Source: Labilithrix luteola
GTDB taxonomy: Bacteria; Myxococcota_A; Polyangia; Polyangiales; Polyangiaceae
Reading direction: 5' to 3'
Assembly: GCF_001263205.1 (NCBI RefSeq)
Contig: NZ_CP012333.1
Span: 4,813,001 to 4,877,000 of the forward strand
DNA: 64,000 nucleotides
How positions within the stretch are numbered: position 1 is the first letter of the stretch; each line of letters begins with the position of its first letter. Position numbers and translations under genes: made by a program. Shown in pieces: positions 47,208 to 56,410 of this stretch. The notes below the pieces were generated by a model that did not search any database, was not told the origin of the DNA, and was given only the letters and a program-made list of their open reading frames with translations.

Positions 47208-48980
47208 ATGATGCCTTCTTCGTTGCCGTCGAGCGCCCGCGGTCTTCCGCGACCCGGGGACGTCGTGGCCGGCAAGTACCGCATCGAGGCCACGATCGGT
47301 ACGGGCGGCATGGGCATCGTCATGGCCGCCGTCGACACCACGCTCGGTCGGCCGGTGGCGATCAAGCTGCTCTCGCCGGAGAGAGCCGCTCGCGATGGGG
47401 CGGGCGCACGATTCCTGCGCGAAGCACGCACGGCCGCATCGATCCAGAGCGAGCACGTCGTTCGCGTGTTCGAAGTGGCAACGCTCCCCGACGGCGTTTC
47501 CTACATCGCGATGGAGCTCCTGAAGGGCGTGGAGCTCGGAGACCTCGTCGCGTCGCGCGGTGGGCTTCCGATCGACGAAGCGGTCGACCACGTGCTCGAG
47601 GCCTGCGCGGCGCTCGCCGAGGCTCATCGCCTGGGCGTCGTGCATCGCGACCTCAAGCCACAGAACCTCTTCGTCACGCAGCGGCCGGACGGAACGCCGT
47701 GCGTGAAGATTCTCGACTTCGGCATTTCGAAGGCGCAATCGGCCGACGTGCAGAGCCTCACGGCCACCGACACCGTGATGGGGACGCCGCTCTATATGTC
47801 CCCCGAGCAGGTTCGGAGCCTGAAGAACGTCGACCACCGGACCGACATCTGGGCGCTCGGCGCGATTCTGTTCGAGCTGCTCACCGCATCCCCCGTGTTC
47901 GACGCGCCGACGGCGTCCGCGCTGTGCGCGATGATTGCGATGGATCCGCCGACGCCGCTCCGCATGCGTCGTCCTGCGGCTCCGCCGGCGCTCGAGGCGG
48001 TGATTTACCGCTGCATGAACAAAGACCCGGCGGGGCGCTTCCGCGACGTCGTGGAGCTCGCCGAGGCACTCGTGCCGTTCGCCTCCGAGCGTGGACGACG
48101 CGCAGCGATGCTGGCCGTGCGCATCGCCCGTTCGGAGGCCTCGTTCGCTCCGACCGACGCGCAACTGATCCGTGGTCCGCAGTCGATGGCCACCGCGCCC
48201 ACAGTGGACAGCGGAAGCGTTCGCACGACGGGCGCGCCGTTTCCGCTCGTGCAGCACCCCGTCAGCCCCATGCCTTCGGGCCAACCGCCGATGGGACCTT
48301 CGGGGTTTCCGGTTGCGCCGATCGTCTCGGCGCCGCCGCCAGGCTCGCTGCCGCCCAACGACACGCAACGTTCCTGGCAAGAGCCCTCGGCCCAGACGGC
48401 AAAGAGCGGCGGTAGCGCGGTCGTGTTCGCGATGGCCGGCGCGGTCGTCGGTCTGCTCTTCCTCGGAGGCGGAGGGTACGTCGCGTACACGAAGCTCACG
48501 CCGCACCCGACCGCACCGGTCGCGAGCAACGTCGAGCCAGCGCCGCCGCCGTCGATGTCGCCGAGCAACGTCGCGCCGGGCATGACCACCCCGGTGCCCA
48601 GCGCGTCATCCGCTCCGTCGCCAAGCGCCGCGCCGAGTGCTTCGGCCAGCGCGGCCAAACCCACAGTGCCGCCGAAGGGCGCGAAAGACGCCGGTGCACC
48701 TGCTGCACCGAGCTCCGCTCCGAAGAACGATTCGCTCGAAGCCGAGAAGCGAATCGCCCAGGGGCGCTGCGACCACATGAAGTTCCTGCTGAGCACCAAC
48801 GACCGCAAGACGAACGCGAACGCGAATCAGGTGAAGACCCTGACGTGCCTCCCGGCGTCGACCCAGAACGGGATCAACTGCGAGCGCGCGGTGTGCCGAT
48901 CGGCGTGCGAGATCCTCGACGACAAGTCGTGCATCCGCCAGCTGGATTTTGCGGAGCGCAACTGGCCCGCGAAGTTCTGA
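47208..48980 (+). CDS. Transmembrane Ser/Thr protein kinase with Cys-rich external domain
   Basis: A 590-residue Hanks-type kinase. The kinase domain covers about 20-285: glycine loop IGTGGMGIVMAA, Lys53, catalytic HRDLKPQN with Asp148, DFG Asp170 and the APE-like SPEQ. A Pro/Ser-rich stretch leads to one membrane helix at about 404-428, and the final 165 residues are outside: a Pro/Ala/Ser-rich stalk and a C-terminal 65-residue domain with six Cys (RCDHM, LTCLP, INCERAVCRSACE, SCIRQ). That domain may sense an envelope signal. It converges on a glycosyltransferase gene, 3 bp apart. Confidence 0.9.
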   Translation: MMPSSLPSSARGLPRPGDVVAGKYRIEATIGTGGMGIVMAAVDTTLGRPVAIKLLSPERAARDGAGARFLREARTAASIQSEHVVRVFEVATLPDGVSYIAMELLKGVELGDLVASRGGLPIDEAVDHVLEACAALAEAHRLGVVHRDLKPQNLFVTQRPDGTPCVKILDFGISKAQSADVQSLTATDTVMGTPLYMSPEQVRSLKNVDHRTDIWALGAILFELLTASPVFDAPTASALCAMIAMDPPTPLRMRRPAAPPALEAVIYRCMNKDPAGRFRDVVELAEALVPFASERGRRAAMLAVRIARSEASFAPTDAQLIRGPQSMATAPTVDSGSVRTTGAPFPLVQHPVSPMPSGQPPMGPSGFPVAPIVSAPPPGSLPPNDTQRSWQEPSAQTAKSGGSAVVFAMAGAVVGLLFLGGGGYVAYTKLTPHPTAPVASNVEPAPPPSMSPSNVAPGMTTPVPSASSAPSPSAAPSASASAAKPTVPPKGAKDAGAPAAPSSAPKNDSLEAEKRIAQGRCDHMKFLLSTNDRKTNANANQVKTLTCLPASTQNGINCERAVCRSACEILDDKSCIRQLDFAERNWPAKF

Positions 48981-48983
48981 GTT

Positions 48984-49907
48984 TTAGAGAAGCGTGATCT
49001 TCACGCCGAGGTGCTCGGCTTCGCGCAAGACGGTCGACAGGCCCTCCGCGCGCGAGGCGTGCACCACCTCGTCGGCCGCGCCGATCCAGCTGAGGGCCTC
49101 GGTGCGGGGCGTCTTGCCGAGGAAGCGTGCATCGATTCCCCAGCGCTGCGCCTGCTCCTGCAGGCATTCGCGCTGCGGGCCGTCACCGAGGACGACGAGC
49201 ACGGGCGCTTGGTCGTGGCGCTCGGTTGCGACGTAGTCGATGACCTTGTCGACGCGCTTGCTCGGCACGAGGCGCCCGGCGGTGACATAGAGGCGGCGGG
49301 ACCCGAGTGCGGTTCGCCGTGCGCGGACGCCCTCTTCGACGTTGGGCATCGTCAGCGGGCTCGGCTGGACGATGGCGACGGCCTTCACGCGCTGCGCGTC
49401 GTCGTGCGCGAGCGAGGAGGTGAGCTCCTCGAGGAGCGCGTCGGAGACGAAGCGCCAGCGGCTGGCGCGTTCCGCGATGCGCCGAACGATGCTGGAGCGG
49501 ATTCGGGCGGGCAGGGCGCGGAGCAGCCGGACGTCGCCCCCGTGGGAGACGACCTCCAGATCGACGCCCTCGAGGTCGGCGCCGAGCGCGATCGGGAAAG
49601 CCCCCGGGAGGGCCCAGTGCGCGATGATGCGAGACGGCTTGCCGAGCCGGACGCGCATGGCGGCCGTGGCGACGAATCCCGCCGCGTCGATGGCTCTCCA
49701 GGGGCGCCCCCGTAGGCGCGTTGCCGCGCCTGGCCATCCGAAGGCCCCGCCGGCGCGCGGTTTGAGGACGGTCACGGAGTGGCCAGCAAGCTCCAGCTCG
49801 CGTACCTCCGCCTGCACGAAGTGACCCGACGGATCGCCCTCGTCCACCGGATAGCTGGTCGTGATGACCCAGATCGTCGAGCGGGATGCGCCGCGTGTTT
49901 CCGGCAT
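48984..49907 (-). CDS. Glycosyltransferase (GT4-like)
   Basis: A 307-residue GT-B fold enzyme. The N-terminal strand is TIWVITTSYPVDEGDPSGHFVQAEVRELELAGHSVTVL, followed by an acceptor domain and, in the C-terminal half, LYVTAGRLVPSKRVDKVIDY, VLGDGPQRECLQ and the donor-binding VVHASRAEGLSTVLREAEHLG. These are typical of glycosyltransferase family 4. ATG 49907 was preferred to one 15 codons upstream because those codons use A/T-ending positions unlike the rest. The end is shorter than many members, so acceptor and donor are unknown. It is divergent from the dehydratase gene. Confidence 0.83.
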   Translation of the reverse strand: MPETRGASRSTIWVITTSYPVDEGDPSGHFVQAEVRELELAGHSVTVLKPRAGGAFGWPGAATRLRGRPWRAIDAAGFVATAAMRVRLGKPSRIIAHWALPGAFPIALGADLEGVDLEVVSHGGDVRLLRALPARIRSSIVRRIAERASRWRFVSDALLEELTSSLAHDDAQRVKAVAIVQPSPLTMPNVEEGVRARRTALGSRRLYVTAGRLVPSKRVDKVIDYVATERHDQAPVLVVLGDGPQRECLQEQAQRWGIDARFLGKTPRTEALSWIGAADEVVHASRAEGLSTVLREAEHLGVKITLL

Positions 49908-49986
49908 GTTGGACGGGGGCGCATTTACCCCAAATTGAGGGCCCCCCGCCATCTCATCCGGCAGGGACCCGTGCTAAGGGGGATCC

Positions 49987-52026
49987 ATGGATACGGCCGC
50001 CCACACCGCCTCGAGCTCGAGTCGTACCGATGTGCCCGCCGTGAAGCCGTCTAGCACGTCCAACGTGACAATCGGGGGTCGGGTTCTCTTCGTCACCGAA
50101 GATCTGGCGCTGCTCGAGAAGCAGCTCGCCGGCGAAGACCTGCCGTACGACCCCGAACGGCCGCTCGTATCCAACATTTCGACCGACGAACTGACCCCGG
50201 GTTGGGTCTGTTACTACTACGACGAGACGCTTGCGCGTTTCTGCCTGGTCGGCCTGCGTGGCGGCAAGATCGGCAAGGACGCGATCAAGAACGGCGGCTT
50301 CGGCGTCATCGTCAGCGGCATTTCCAAAGGCTGCGGTTCGAGCCGTGAAACGGCGCCGTACAGCGAGCTCAAGGCGGGCGTGAAGCTCGTCATCGCCAAG
50401 AGCATCGAGAAGATCTACCGGCAGAACGCGCAGAACATCGGCCTGCTCACGTCGACGGACTTCGGGCTCATCGAGCGAATCCGAGGCGGCGAAGCGATCC
50501 CGATGTCCGAGTTCACGAAAGGACTCGACCCGATTAGCGCGGCCATCGTCGAGCACGGCGGCCTCTTCGCGTACAACCGCGCGCGCCTCGCCGGCGAGAC
50601 CACGCCGCCCGCCATCGAGACGCCCGCCCGCCCGATGACGCTCTGCGAGAAGATTCTCGCCGCGCACGTGATCACGAACGCGAAGACGGGCGCCGTCGGC
50701 GTCACCGCCGTTCAGCCGGGTGATGCGTTCTTCGCTCGCACCGACGTGCGCTTCAGCCACGAGTACGTGACGCCCATGGCCGAATCGCTCTTCTCCGCGG
50801 AGATGGGCAAAGACGCCCGCGTCACCGACCCGGAGAGCGTCTGGGCGTTCCGCGATCACCTCACGTTTCTCGATCTCGTCATGCCGAAGGCCCATCGCGA
50901 CATGGGCCTCAAAGAGCAGGCCGAGAAGCTCGCGGTGGTGCAAGACGAGTTCACCAAGAAGCAGGGCGTGAAGCTCTACGGCGAGGTCCACCGCGACGGC
51001 AAGCTCGTGGGCTCGGAAGCGATCTGCCACAACAAGGTCATCGAGGAGATCGCGCTTCCCGGGCAGCTCGTTGCCGGCACCGACTCGCACACGTGCATGG
51101 CCGGCGCGCTCGGCTGCTTCGCGTTCGGCGTCGGCTCGACCGACATGGCGAACGCCTGGTACACGAAGGACATCCGCGTGACCGTGCCGGAGACGGCGAG
51201 GTTCGTGCTCCGCGGCAAGCTCCGTCCCGGCGTCTGCGCCAAGGACGTGATGCTCCATATCCTGAGTCAGGAGTTCTTCAAGAGCGGGCAGGGCATCGGC
51301 AAGGTGCTCGAGTTCGCAGGCGACGGCGTTGCGTCGATGAACCTCGACGAGCGCGCCACGCTCACCAACATGGCGGTCGAAGCGGGCGGCTTCACCGGCA
51401 TCATCGAGGCCGACGAGGTCGTGGTCGACTACCTCGTCAAGCAGCGCGGGCTCGACGCCGCGTCGGTTCGTTCGCGCATCGTGAAGGCCGATCCGGGGGC
51501 CAGCTACCTCGCCACGTTCGAGATCGATCTCGCGGCGGTCGAGCCGATGGTCGCCACGCCTGGGGATCCGCGCAACGGCGTGCCGCTTCGAACGCTCGGG
51601 GCGAGCTCGAGCGACAAGGACGTTCGCATCGACATCGCCTACGGCGGTTCGTGCACCGGCGGTAAGAAGGCGGACATGGATATGTACGCCGCCGTCCTCT
51701 CGGAGGCCGTTGCCAAGGGCAAGAAGGTCGCCGACGGCGTGCACCTCTACATCCAGTTCGGCTCACAGGACATCCGGCGCTATGCCGAAGCGAAGGGGTA
51801 TCTCGAGGTGTTCCGTGCCGCTGGGGCCGAGCTCGTCGATCCCTCGTGCGGGGCTTGCATCAAGGCGGGACCTGGTGTCAGTGACTCCCCCGAACAGGTC
51901 ACCGTCAGCGCAATCAACCGCAACTTCCCGGGCCGGAGCGGACCCGGAAAGGTCTACCTCGCAAGTCCGCTCGTCGTCGCAGCCAGCGCGATCGCGGGCC
52001 GAATCGTCGGCCCGGATGCGCTCTGA
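49987..52026 (+). CDS. Fused isopropylmalate-dehydratase-type hydro-lyase (LeuD domain before LeuC domain)
   Basis: A 679-residue aconitase-superfamily protein. Residues about 25-170 form the swivel domain, with the LeuD-type motif SKGCGSSRETAP (Cys116). The large catalytic domain follows, starting near MTLCEKILAAHV, with the TDSHTCMAG segment and the 4Fe-4S cysteines at Cys556 (GGSCTGG) and Cys621-x-x-Cys624 (DPSCGAC). In fused aconitases the order is usually catalytic then swivel; here it is reversed and in one chain. The substrate may be isopropylmalate or a related hydroxy-acid. ATG 49987 has GGGGG upstream. Confidence 0.8.
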   Translation: MDTAAHTASSSSRTDVPAVKPSSTSNVTIGGRVLFVTEDLALLEKQLAGEDLPYDPERPLVSNISTDELTPGWVCYYYDETLARFCLVGLRGGKIGKDAIKNGGFGVIVSGISKGCGSSRETAPYSELKAGVKLVIAKSIEKIYRQNAQNIGLLTSTDFGLIERIRGGEAIPMSEFTKGLDPISAAIVEHGGLFAYNRARLAGETTPPAIETPARPMTLCEKILAAHVITNAKTGAVGVTAVQPGDAFFARTDVRFSHEYVTPMAESLFSAEMGKDARVTDPESVWAFRDHLTFLDLVMPKAHRDMGLKEQAEKLAVVQDEFTKKQGVKLYGEVHRDGKLVGSEAICHNKVIEEIALPGQLVAGTDSHTCMAGALGCFAFGVGSTDMANAWYTKDIRVTVPETARFVLRGKLRPGVCAKDVMLHILSQEFFKSGQGIGKVLEFAGDGVASMNLDERATLTNMAVEAGGFTGIIEADEVVVDYLVKQRGLDAASVRSRIVKADPGASYLATFEIDLAAVEPMVATPGDPRNGVPLRTLGASSSDKDVRIDIAYGGSCTGGKKADMDMYAAVLSEAVAKGKKVADGVHLYIQFGSQDIRRYAEAKGYLEVFRAAGAELVDPSCGACIKAGPGVSDSPEQVTVSAINRNFPGRSGPGKVYLASPLVVAASAIAGRIVGPDAL

Positions 52027-52056
52027 TCAGCAGTCCGAATCGTAGAGATCGAAATC

Positions 52057-52683
52057 ATGGAAACCATTCAGCCGAACGCCCGGGTCGTCCTCGAATACAC
52101 GCTCAAGGGCGACGACGGTGAAGTCCTCGACACGAGCGACATGGAGGACGGCGAGCCGATCGTCTACGTCCACGGTTACGGCATGCTCGTGCCCGGCCTC
52201 GAGGCCGCGCTCGAAGGCCTCAAGGTCGGCACGGAGAAGTCGATCGTCGTGGACCCCGCCGAGGGCTTTGGCGATCACGACGAAGATCTCGTGCTCGAGG
52301 TCGACCGTGGCGATTTCCCGGATCCGACGAAGGTCGCCGAGGGCGACGAGTTCATCGCCGAGTCACCCGATGGGGACGAGCTCGCGATGCGCGTCATCGA
52401 AGTGAAGGACGACACGGTCGTGGTCGACGCGAACCACCCGCTCGCCGGTCGGACCCTCCACTACGCCGTGAAGGTCCGCGAGATCCGCGCCGCCAGCGAA
52501 GAAGAGATCGCCGAGGCGGCCGAGGCCTTCGAAGACGCGGGCTATGGCGGGTGCAACGACCCGACCCACGACCACAGCCATGACCACGGTCACGAGCATG
52601 GTCACGAGCATGGCCACGAGCACGGGCACGACCACAGCCACGGTGGCGACCTCGTCCAGCTCACCTCCAAGAAACTGCACTGA
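52057..52683 (+). CDS. slyD: FKBP-type peptidyl-prolyl isomerase SlyD with His-rich metal-binding tail
   Basis: A 208-residue cytoplasmic chaperone-isomerase. The FKBP core begins ARVVLEYTLKGDDGEVLDTS and the IF insert domain follows, with the SlyD-type stretch VVVDANHPLAGRTLHY. The tail has about 25 residues of alternating His with Asp, Glu and Gly (DHSHDHGHEHGHEHG), able to bind nickel or zinc. In other bacteria SlyD helps load nickel into hydrogenase and urease. It starts 30 bp after the dehydratase stop and may share its transcript. No nickel enzyme is in the window. Confidence 0.93.
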   Translation: METIQPNARVVLEYTLKGDDGEVLDTSDMEDGEPIVYVHGYGMLVPGLEAALEGLKVGTEKSIVVDPAEGFGDHDEDLVLEVDRGDFPDPTKVAEGDEFIAESPDGDELAMRVIEVKDDTVVVDANHPLAGRTLHYAVKVREIRAASEEEIAEAAEAFEDAGYGGCNDPTHDHSHDHGHEHGHEHGHEHGHDHSHGGDLVQLTSKKLH

Positions 52684-52865
52684 TTTCAGTAGGTTGTGTC
52701 CTCGAAGTCGCGGGCACGACCTTGACTTTCCGTCTGTTTCCGCCCTTGCGGCGGTCCCGTGCCGCGACTACATCTGCACCAGGCATAAACGGCCCTCGTG
52801 CTTGTTCTTCGGGTTTGTTTCGGCCCGGAATCGACGCTACGTGAGGCACCTCCGAGGTTAGCCAT

Positions 52866-53267
<402 letters not shown>

Positions 53268-53278
53268 GAACGAACGCG

Positions 53279-53551
53279 ATGAGCGACGAAACGCTTCCTC
53301 AGATCGACTTCGCGACGTTCATCCTCTCGCTCAGCCACTCCGTTCTGATGCACCTCGGCGAGGCGCCGGATCCGGAGACCAACAGGGTGGAGGCCAACCT
53401 CTCGCTGGCGAAGCAGAACATCGACATCCTCGGCCTGCTCGAGGAGAAGACGAAGGGAAACCTGACGGGAGACGAAGAGCGTCTCCTTGCACAGGTGCTC
53501 TTCGATCTTAGGATGCGTTACGTGGAGCGCTCCAAGGGGGCTGCCAAGTAG
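53279..53551 (+). CDS. DUF1844 domain protein
   Basis: A 90-residue protein matching DUF1844 throughout, with IDFATFILSLSHSVLMHLGE at the N terminus and the helix NLSLAKQNIDILGLLEEKTKGNLT, then LLAQVLFDLRMRYVE. The family is found widely in delta-proteobacteria and Acidobacteria, often near HtrA or signalling genes, with no known function. It lies 11 bp after the acidic protein gene and 30 bp before the HtrA-like protease gene, all on one strand. Confidence 0.87.
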   Translation: MSDETLPQIDFATFILSLSHSVLMHLGEAPDPETNRVEANLSLAKQNIDILGLLEEKTKGNLTGDEERLLAQVLFDLRMRYVERSKGAAK

Positions 53552-53581
53552 CAGCCCTCCGCGACGCTCCCGCAGGCGCTC

Positions 53582-54841
53582 ATGAAGCCAGCTGGTCGCA
53601 TCGCACGGAGTTTCCTCGCACCCACGCTCGTCGCGGTCGCCGCTCTTGCGAGCGGGTGCAAACCAAAGGAACAAGCGCGCTCGGATGGTCTCCCTCCGGG
53701 CGCGATTCCCGTTCCGAGCGCGTCCGCCGTCGCCGAGCCCACGCGCCCCCCCACGTCCACGCTGCCTCAGAAAGCGCCGGCGGCCGAGGACATCAAGATG
53801 GCGCCACTCAGCTTCGCACCGATCGCGAAGCGTGCGGATGGAAGCGTCGTCACCATCTACACGGTCGGTGAGGAAGAGGGCCGCGGGCTGTTTGCGCGCA
53901 AGGGCCGCAGCAGCCGTGCGCAGAAGGGCCTCGGCACGGGCTTCGTCGTCGACAACACCGGCGTCATCATCACCAACAACCACGTCATCGACGGCGCCGA
54001 CGAGATCGTCGTGCAGCTCTCCGACGAGCGGCGGTTCCCTGGGAAGATCGTCGGGCGCGACGCGCGCACGGACATCGCGGTCGTGAAGATCGAGGGCGTG
54101 AAGGATCTCTCGTCGATTCCCCTCGGCGACTCGGACAACCTGGAAGTCGGCGATTGGGTCGTCGCCATCGGCAATCCGTTCGGCCTCTCGCACACCGTCA
54201 GTGCGGGCATCGTGAGCGCGAAGGGCCGCGGTCGGGAAGACGTGCCGCTCGATCCGAGTGGGTACTACAACTTCTTGCAGACCGACGCGTCGATCAACCC
54301 CGGTAACTCGGGCGGACCGCTCCTCAACCTCAAGGGCGAAGTCGTCGGCATGAACACCGCCATTCGCGGTGGCGGCGCGCAAGGCATCGGCTTCGCCATC
54401 CCCATCAACATGGTGAAGCAGCTGATGCCGACCTTGTTGAAGGAAGGCCACGTCACGCGAAGCGCGCTCGGCGTTCGCATTCGTGACGTGCGCGACCTCT
54501 CGCCCGAGGACAAGCAGCAGCTCAAGGTGACGGACGAGAAAGGCGCCGTCATCGAGTACGTCGACACGGGCGGCCCGGCCGACAAGGCGAAGCTCGAGGT
54601 GGGCGACGTCATCGTGGCGTTCGACGGCCAAGCGGTCGAACGGGGAACGCTCCTCCAGTGGCTCGCAAGCACCGCGGGCGTAGGCAAACTGGTGACCGTC
54701 CGCGTGATTCGCGCGGGCAAGCCGTTCGAGCTCAAGGTGACCCTGGGCGAGCTCAAGGAGCCGAAGAACCGCGGGCCGTCTTTCCGTCCGCGCGTACCGC
54801 AGCCTTCGCCGGACGACGAGGACGAGCCGTTCCCCCACTAG
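53582..54841 (+). CDS. HtrA/DegP-type serine protease lipoprotein with one PDZ domain
   Basis: Periplasmic quality-control protease of 419 residues with a lipoprotein signal (ALASGC, Cys26). The trypsin-like domain carries His134 (TNNHVIDGA), Asp164 (RTDIAVVKI) and Ser243 (NPGNSGGPL). A single PDZ domain follows (about 300-395), against two in DegP, so it is closer to DegS-like arrangements. A Pro/Arg tail ends it. DegS starts the sigma-E cascade by cutting an anti-sigma factor, and an ECF sigma factor with a membrane partner lies 144 bp downstream. A functional link is plausible but inferred. Confidence 0.92.
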   Translation: MKPAGRIARSFLAPTLVAVAALASGCKPKEQARSDGLPPGAIPVPSASAVAEPTRPPTSTLPQKAPAAEDIKMAPLSFAPIAKRADGSVVTIYTVGEEEGRGLFARKGRSSRAQKGLGTGFVVDNTGVIITNNHVIDGADEIVVQLSDERRFPGKIVGRDARTDIAVVKIEGVKDLSSIPLGDSDNLEVGDWVVAIGNPFGLSHTVSAGIVSAKGRGREDVPLDPSGYYNFLQTDASINPGNSGGPLLNLKGEVVGMNTAIRGGGAQGIGFAIPINMVKQLMPTLLKEGHVTRSALGVRIRDVRDLSPEDKQQLKVTDEKGAVIEYVDTGGPADKAKLEVGDVIVAFDGQAVERGTLLQWLASTAGVGKLVTVRVIRAGKPFELKVTLGELKEPKNRGPSFRPRVPQPSPDDEDEPFPH

Positions 54842-54985
54842 GCGCCGCTCGCCCTGGCGCGGCCTGATACCCTCGATTTCCAGGGGTTTTGGCTACTTTG
54901 GTGCATTGCGCCATGGCGTCGTCGTGCTGGCGAAATCCGGTCTGTAGCCGCGACCCTAGCCCCTGTACTACCCTGGACCACGCGA

Positions 54986-55840
54986 ATGTCCGTGGCGCAG
55001 CCAGACTCGGAGGACAAAGACCCGGGTGGTGACGACGACGTGCCTTCGTCGGATCACCTGCACGAGCGTGCACGGGAGTTGTCGCGTTCCGCCCCTCGAC
55101 CCCCCTCACGACCGCCGTCGTGTCCGCCTCCGTCGGAAGCCGTGAATACTCGGCTTTCCGAGGCGTCAAACACCAAGCAGACACGGCAACGCGAAGCGGA
55201 GGAGGATCGTGCACTCATTGCGAGGGCGCAAAACGGCGACACGGCGGCTTTTCGGTCGCTCGTGGAACGTCATCAGCGTCGGGCCTTCGCCATCGCGCTG
55301 TCCTTCGTCCGTGACGAGAACGACGCGCGCGAGCTCGTCCAAGACGCGTTTCTGCGAGTCTTCAAGAGCCTCAATAGCTTCCAGGGCGGGTCGAGCTTCT
55401 TCACCTGGCTCTATCGCATCATCAAGAACCTCAGCATCGACCTCATCCGCAAGCCGGGGCGGCAGCTCGGCGACATCGACGAGACCCGCTTCGAAACCGA
55501 CGAAGGGCAGGAGGAGGAGTTTCCTCTTCTCAGCCGCATCGACGGCTCCGATCCGGCCGACGTGGTCCGGCGTACGGAGATCGCGGGGCGACTCCAACAA
55601 GCTCTCGAAGCCCTCCCTCCGTATCACCGCAGCGTCATCGTCATGCGGGAGATTGACGGCCTCAGTTACGAAGAAATGGCCGAAGCGATGCAAGTGTCGA
55701 AAGGGACGATCATGAGTCGTCTCTTTCACGCGCGGCAGAAACTCCAGAAAGCTTTGGCCGACTGTTACGTAGAACAGATCGGAAAGACACCGGGGTCCGG
55801 CGTCCCCTCGACAGGGGCGGATGACGGAGACGAATCATGA
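54986..55840 (+). CDS. ECF-type RNA polymerase sigma factor (RpoE-like)
   Basis: A 284-residue sigma factor. Region 2 is RAFAIALSFVRDENDARELVQDAFLRVFKSL and region 4 is ALPPYHRSVIVMREIDGLSYEEMAEAMQVSKGTIMSRLFHARQKL, both strongly RpoE-like. An N-terminal extension of about 75 residues, rich in Pro, Ser, Arg and Asp, is beyond the usual start. ATG 54986 is the first in frame and the extension composition is typical of exported tails, so a start nearer the core, such as at residues past 70, cannot be excluded. It overlaps the next gene by 4 bp (ATGA), the usual place for its anti-sigma factor. Confidence 0.92.
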   Translation: MSVAQPDSEDKDPGGDDDVPSSDHLHERARELSRSAPRPPSRPPSCPPPSEAVNTRLSEASNTKQTRQREAEEDRALIARAQNGDTAAFRSLVERHQRRAFAIALSFVRDENDARELVQDAFLRVFKSLNSFQGGSSFFTWLYRIIKNLSIDLIRKPGRQLGDIDETRFETDEGQEEEFPLLSRIDGSDPADVVRRTEIAGRLQQALEALPPYHRSVIVMREIDGLSYEEMAEAMQVSKGTIMSRLFHARQKLQKALADCYVEQIGKTPGSGVPSTGADDGDES

Positions 55841-56409
55841 CCCTCAGTTCGGACAACATGCTCAAGTTGATGGCTTACGCCGACGGCGAGCTCGCGGGCG
55901 ACGACCTTACCGAGGTCGAGAAGCTCCTCGCGACCGACGCCGACGCCGTTCGCTTCGTCAACGACATCGCCAACCTCGGCGACTTCGTCCAAGAGGGCCA
56001 TGCCACGCGTGCGGGCGGCGCCATCGCGTCGTTCGACATCGCCGACGCCGTCATGGCGAAAATCGCGGCCGAGCCGAAAGCTGCTCCGGCCGTGAAGGCG
56101 GAGCCGGCCGCCGTCACCTCGCTTGCGGCCGAGCGCGCCAAGCGCAGTCGACGCACGCAGATTGCCGGCGGAGTTGCCGCGGCGCTCGCTCTCGCGGCCG
56201 CCCTGTTCCTCGTGGCACGTCCGCAGGAGACGCCGATGGCTCCCGCGCCGGTCGCCGTGAACGCGTCCGAGCCCTCGAACGCGCCTGTGGAAGTCGACGT
56301 TACCGCCACCGATACGCCGGGACAATCGGTGAGCGTGTTCTATCTTCCGGCTGCCAACGAAGTCACGACGAGCGTGGTCGTCTGGGTCGACGAAACGGGA
56401 GCAAAGTAA
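55837..56409 (+). CDS. Putative transmembrane anti-sigma factor
   Basis: A 190-residue protein with a cytoplasmic N-terminal domain (MAYADGELAGDDLTEVEKLLATD), one membrane helix at about 109-128 and a short periplasmic tail. The LMAYADGELAGDDL start and position after the sigma gene resemble many anti-ECF proteins, but the zinc Hx3CxxC motif of ZAS-type factors is missing. Its TM segment gives a route for regulated cleavage by an envelope protease such as the nearby HtrA homologue. Overlap with the sigma gene by 4 bp supports co-translation. Confidence 0.72.
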   Translation: MTLSSDNMLKLMAYADGELAGDDLTEVEKLLATDADAVRFVNDIANLGDFVQEGHATRAGGAIASFDIADAVMAKIAAEPKAAPAVKAEPAAVTSLAAERAKRSRRTQIAGGVAAALALAAALFLVARPQETPMAPAPVAVNASEPSNAPVEVDVTATDTPGQSVSVFYLPAANEVTTSVVVWVDETGAK

Positions 56410-56410
56410 G

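Noticed and set aside
49954..51744. Minus-strand 596-codon frame antisense to the dehydratase
   Set aside because: Low-complexity Arg/Asp/Val composition, no motif, opposite a gene with Fe-S cysteines.
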